Of a stretch of 19,302 nt of DNA, positions 17,048 to 19,302 are shown piece by piece (the first letter of the stretch is position 1; every line of letters begins with the position of its first letter). A program made the position numbers and the translations under genes. The notes beneath the pieces were generated by a model. The model worked only from the letters and a program-made list of their open reading frames with translations. It was not told the origin of the DNA and did no database searches. Source of the DNA: Chloroflexota bacterium (lineage in GTDB: Bacteria; Chloroflexota; Limnocylindria; Limnocylindrales; CSP1-4); NCBI GenBank assembly GCA_005881055.1, contig VBHW01000011.1, forward strand, positions 1-19,302, written 5' to 3'.

Positions 17048-18054
17048 AGCTCCACGACCTCCATCCGGCTCCCGGCAGCCGTACGCCCCGAACCCGGGTG
17101 GGCCGCGGCATCGCCGCCGGCCGTGGCAAGACCGCCGGGCGGGGTACGAAGGGCCAGAAGGCGCGCTCGGGCGGCTCGATCCCGCCCTGGTTCGAGGGCG
17201 GTCAGACACCGCTCCACCAGCGCATCCCGAAGCTGCGCGGGTTCCGCAACCCCTTCAAGCTCGACTACGAGATCGTCAATCTCGGACGGATCGCGGCGCT
17301 CGTCGAGCTCGGTGCGCTCGAGGGCGGCGAGATGCCCGGGGCGAAGGGATCGAAGGGCGCCGGCAAGATGGCCGACTCCTCGAAGTCGACCGCGCCTGTC
17401 ACCGTCAACCAGGAGATCCTCCGGGCGGTCGGCCTCGTGCGGACGCTCGACAAGCCGCTGAAGGTGCTCGGCCAGGGAGAGATCGACCGGGCGCTGTTCG
17501 TGGTCGCCGACGCGTTCAGTCGCTCCGCGGTGGCCAAGATCGAGGCCGCGGGCGGATCCGTCCAGGTCCTCGAGGTACCGACGCGGCCGATGCCCGCCAT
17601 CGGCGTCGAGGAGGCCCCTCAGGCCGACCGATCAGCCGCCGATGTCGAGTCCAGCACCGAAGGGACCCCCGCGGCGCCCGAGGCGCGGGTCACCGTCGAC
17701 GAGACGATGCCCGCTGAAGAAGCGGCCCCGAGTCCGAAGGCCCGCGCCGCCACAGCGAAGGCGGCTCCGGCTGCCAACGTGGCAACGGCCGCCAAGCCGG
17801 CTCCGGCCGCCAAGCCGGCTCCGGCCGCCAAGCCGGCTCCTGCCGGGGCGACGGCTCCGGCGGCCACGGCGGCCGACCCGGCTCCCGCGGCCAAGACGGG
17901 CGGTCAGGCCACGAAGGCCTCGGGCGCGAAAGCGACTGCCCCGGAGAAGAAGGCGGCGCACTCCCGCAAGGCGGAAGGCGCCACCGAGACGGAGGCGACC
18001 GCCACCGATACCCCGGCCGACGCCGGCGAGACCGCGCCCAGCGAAGACAGCTGA
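17044..18054 (+). CDS. rplO: 50S ribosomal protein L15 with a long low-complexity tail
   Basis: L15 is a late-assembly 50S protein. Residues 1-95 are standard: LHDLHPAPGSRTPRTRVGRG, GRGTKGQKARSGG and FEGGQTPLHQRIPKLRGF. At residues 96-118 there is a Gly/Lys/Ser-rich insert, followed by VTVNQEILRAVGLVR and the usual end AKIEAAGGSVQVLEV near 180. Typical L15 is about 145-150 residues; this one is 336. The final 155-160 residues are Ala/Pro/Lys/Glu/Thr-rich with three AAKPAP units. The frame is unbroken and secY follows at once, so it is not a frameshift artefact. Tail function is unknown. Confidence 0.96.
   Translation: MKLHDLHPAPGSRTPRTRVGRGIAAGRGKTAGRGTKGQKARSGGSIPPWFEGGQTPLHQRIPKLRGFRNPFKLDYEIVNLGRIAALVELGALEGGEMPGAKGSKGAGKMADSSKSTAPVTVNQEILRAVGLVRTLDKPLKVLGQGEIDRALFVVADAFSRSAVAKIEAAGGSVQVLEVPTRPMPAIGVEEAPQADRSAADVESSTEGTPAAPEARVTVDETMPAEEAAPSPKARAATAKAAPAANVATAAKPAPAAKPAPAAKPAPAGATAPAATAADPAPAAKTGGQATKASGAKATAPEKKAAHSRKAEGATETEATATDTPADAGETAPSEDS
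17788..17841 (+). repeat. Three 18-bp tandem repeats in the rplO tail
   Basis: Units at 17788-17805, 17806-17823 and 17824-17841 (GCCGCCAAGCCGGCTCCG, the last ending in CCT) each encode AAKPAP. The near-identical DNA shows recent expansion, unlike the older-looking degenerate sequence around it. Confidence 0.95.
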
Positions 18055-18055
18055 C

Positions 18056-19302
18056 GTGTTCGAGTCCCTGCTCAACGCGTTCCGGGCGCCCGACATCCGC
18101 CGGCGCATCCTCTTCGTCGCCGGCATACTCGTGGTCTTCCGGTTATTCGCCCACGTCCCGGTCCCCGGCGTCGACCGGGTGCAGCTCGCCGCGTTCTTCA
18201 ACGGCAGCCCGCTCTTCGGGCTGCTCGACCTCTTCTCGGGGGGCGGGCTCTCGACGTTCTCGATCGTCGGCCTGGGCATGAACCCGTACATCAACGCCTC
18301 GATCATCATGCAGCTGATGACCGGGGTCATCCCGTCGCTGCAGGCCCTGAGCCGCGAGGGTGAGTACGGCCGAAACAAGATCAACCAGTACACCCGCGTG
18401 CTGGCCGTACCGATGGCTCTCCTGCAGGCCTACGGCTTCCTCGCCCTCCTGAACAACCAGGGCAACGTGCTCACGACGCCGCTGAGCCTCTCGTCCTGGG
18501 AGTCGATCACGCAGATCGTGACGCTGACTGCCGGCTCGGTCCTCCTCATGTGGCTCGGCGAGCTCATCACTGAGAAGGGCATCGGCAACGGGATCAGCTT
18601 CATCATCTTCGCCGGCATCGTCGGCCGCGCCCCCGTCGCGATCGGCCGCTTCTTCGAGTCGCCGGACATCCCCGCGATCATCGTGTTCGGCCTCATCGGC
18701 ATCGCGGCGGTCTTCACGATCATCTACATCCAGGAGGGCCAGCGCCGGATCCCCATCCAGTACGCGAGCCGCGTCCGCGGGCGGCGCATGTACCAGGGCG
18801 GCTCGACGTTCCTGCCACTCCGGGTGAACCAGGCGGGAGTCATCCCGATCATCTTCGCCCTGAGCATCCTCATCTTCCCGGCTCAGCTGGCCGCCTACTT
18901 CCAGAACAGCTCGATCGGGTTCGTTGCGGAGATATCGCGCGGGATCGTTGCCTTCCTCGACCAGGGGGGAGCGCCGTACCTCATCCTCTACTTCCTGCTC
19001 ACGGTCGGCTTCACGTACTTCTACACCGCATTCACGTTCAAGCCCGACGAGACCGCCGAGCAGTTACGCAAGAACGGCGGGTTCATCCCGGGCATCAGGC
19101 CCGGGCGACCCACGCAGGACTACCTCGCCAAGGTCGTCTTCCGGATCACGATCGCGGGCGCCCTCTTCCTCGGGATCGTGGCGGTCACCCCGGCGGTCGT
19201 CGGCGCGATCGTGCCCAGCCTCGCCGGCGTCCGGCTCGGCGGTACCGGCCTGCTCATCGTCGTGAGCGTGGTCGTCGAGACGATGAAGCAGATCGAGGCG
19301 CA
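18056..19302 (+). CDS. secY: Preprotein translocase subunit SecY (3' end missing)
   Basis: SecY is the membrane channel of the Sec translocon. The frame starts at GTG 18056, 1 nt after the rplO stop, and runs off the window after 415 complete codons; E. coli SecY has 443, so about 20-30 residues are missing. Family segments seen: the cytosolic N-terminus FESLLNAFRAPDIRRRI, TM1 near 18-35, the plug/TM2 region with GGGLSTFSIVGLGMNPYINAS, EGEYGRNKINQYTR, KGIGNGISFIIFAGIV, the loop QEGQRRIPIQYASR, LRVNQAGVIPIIFA and GGFIPGIRPGRPTQDYL. Many hydrophobic stretches fit a 10-TM protein. No clear Shine-Dalgarno is present, so translation is probably coupled to rplO. adk or map would be expected next (inference). 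Confidence 0.98.
   Translation, partial: MFESLLNAFRAPDIRRRILFVAGILVVFRLFAHVPVPGVDRVQLAAFFNGSPLFGLLDLFSGGGLSTFSIVGLGMNPYINASIIMQLMTGVIPSLQALSREGEYGRNKINQYTRVLAVPMALLQAYGFLALLNNQGNVLTTPLSLSSWESITQIVTLTAGSVLLMWLGELITEKGIGNGISFIIFAGIVGRAPVAIGRFFESPDIPAIIVFGLIGIAAVFTIIYIQEGQRRIPIQYASRVRGRRMYQGGSTFLPLRVNQAGVIPIIFALSILIFPAQLAAYFQNSSIGFVAEISRGIVAFLDQGGAPYLILYFLLTVGFTYFYTAFTFKPDETAEQLRKNGGFIPGIRPGRPTQDYLAKVVFRITIAGALFLGIVAVTPAVVGAIVPSLAGVRLGGTGLLIVVSVVVETMKQIEA

Overview
The window is one continuous run of housekeeping genes, all on the + strand. It starts inside rpoC and continues through the str genes (rpsL, rpsG, fusA, tuf), the S10 genes (rpsJ to rpsQ) and the spc genes (rplN to secY), ending inside secY. 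I identify 27 protein genes; the first lacks its 5' end and the last its 3' end. The DNA is very GC-rich. Gene order is the classical bacterial one and nothing is inserted on the minus strand. The GC content, the Zn-type S14, the zinc-ribbon L24, the roughly 15-residue N-terminal insertion in S12 and the RpoC wording suggest a high-GC Gram-positive-like or Chloroflexota lineage. My best guess is Chloroflexota (possibly Limnocylindria-like), but this is family memory, not a computed placement.

Layout. Positions 1-3312 hold the C-terminal three quarters of RNA polymerase beta', with a long low-complexity tail. Positions 3313-3618 are the only spacer above 300 bp. It carries a terminator-like hairpin, a near-consensus promoter (TTGACA, 18 bp, extended TGC-TACACT) and a structured 5' leader for the str genes. 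From 3619 to 8174 come S12, S7, EF-G, EF-Tu and S10; tuf and rpsJ are only 4 nt apart, so the str and S10 operons look fused. From 8317 to 14502 are L3, L4, L23, L2, S19, L22, S3, L16, L29, S17, L14, L24 and L5, mostly overlapping or within 20 nt of each other. From 14699 to 19302 are S14, S8, L6, L18, S5, L30, L15 and SecY.

The least expected signal is non-coding. Within the S10-spc run, where genes otherwise nearly touch, there are just two real gaps: 8175-8316 before rplC and 14503-14698 before the S14 gene. The two gaps share a sequence element of about 90 nt, with roughly 76% identity by hand alignment and no indel over its 66-nt core. The element has an internal 24-nt period and a conserved hairpin. 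Each copy adds its own further long stem close to the next start codon. It could be a lineage-specific cis-regulatory RNA or a small dispersed repeat.

The second theme is C-terminal growth of universally conserved proteins. RpoC (about 160 extra residues with two NPFL motifs), S17 (about 60), L30 (about 20) and L15 (about 159) all carry acidic or Ala/Pro/Lys-rich tails. In S17, L30 and L15 the tails contain visible in-frame tandem DNA repeats of 9, 24 and 18 bp. EF-G also shows a notable change, NQLD in place of the G4 motif NKxD.

Functionally the genes form one gene-expression block: transcription (RpoC), both ribosomal subunits, the two main elongation factors and the membrane translocon that receives nascent proteins. 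Overlapping stop/start codons imply translational coupling through most of it.
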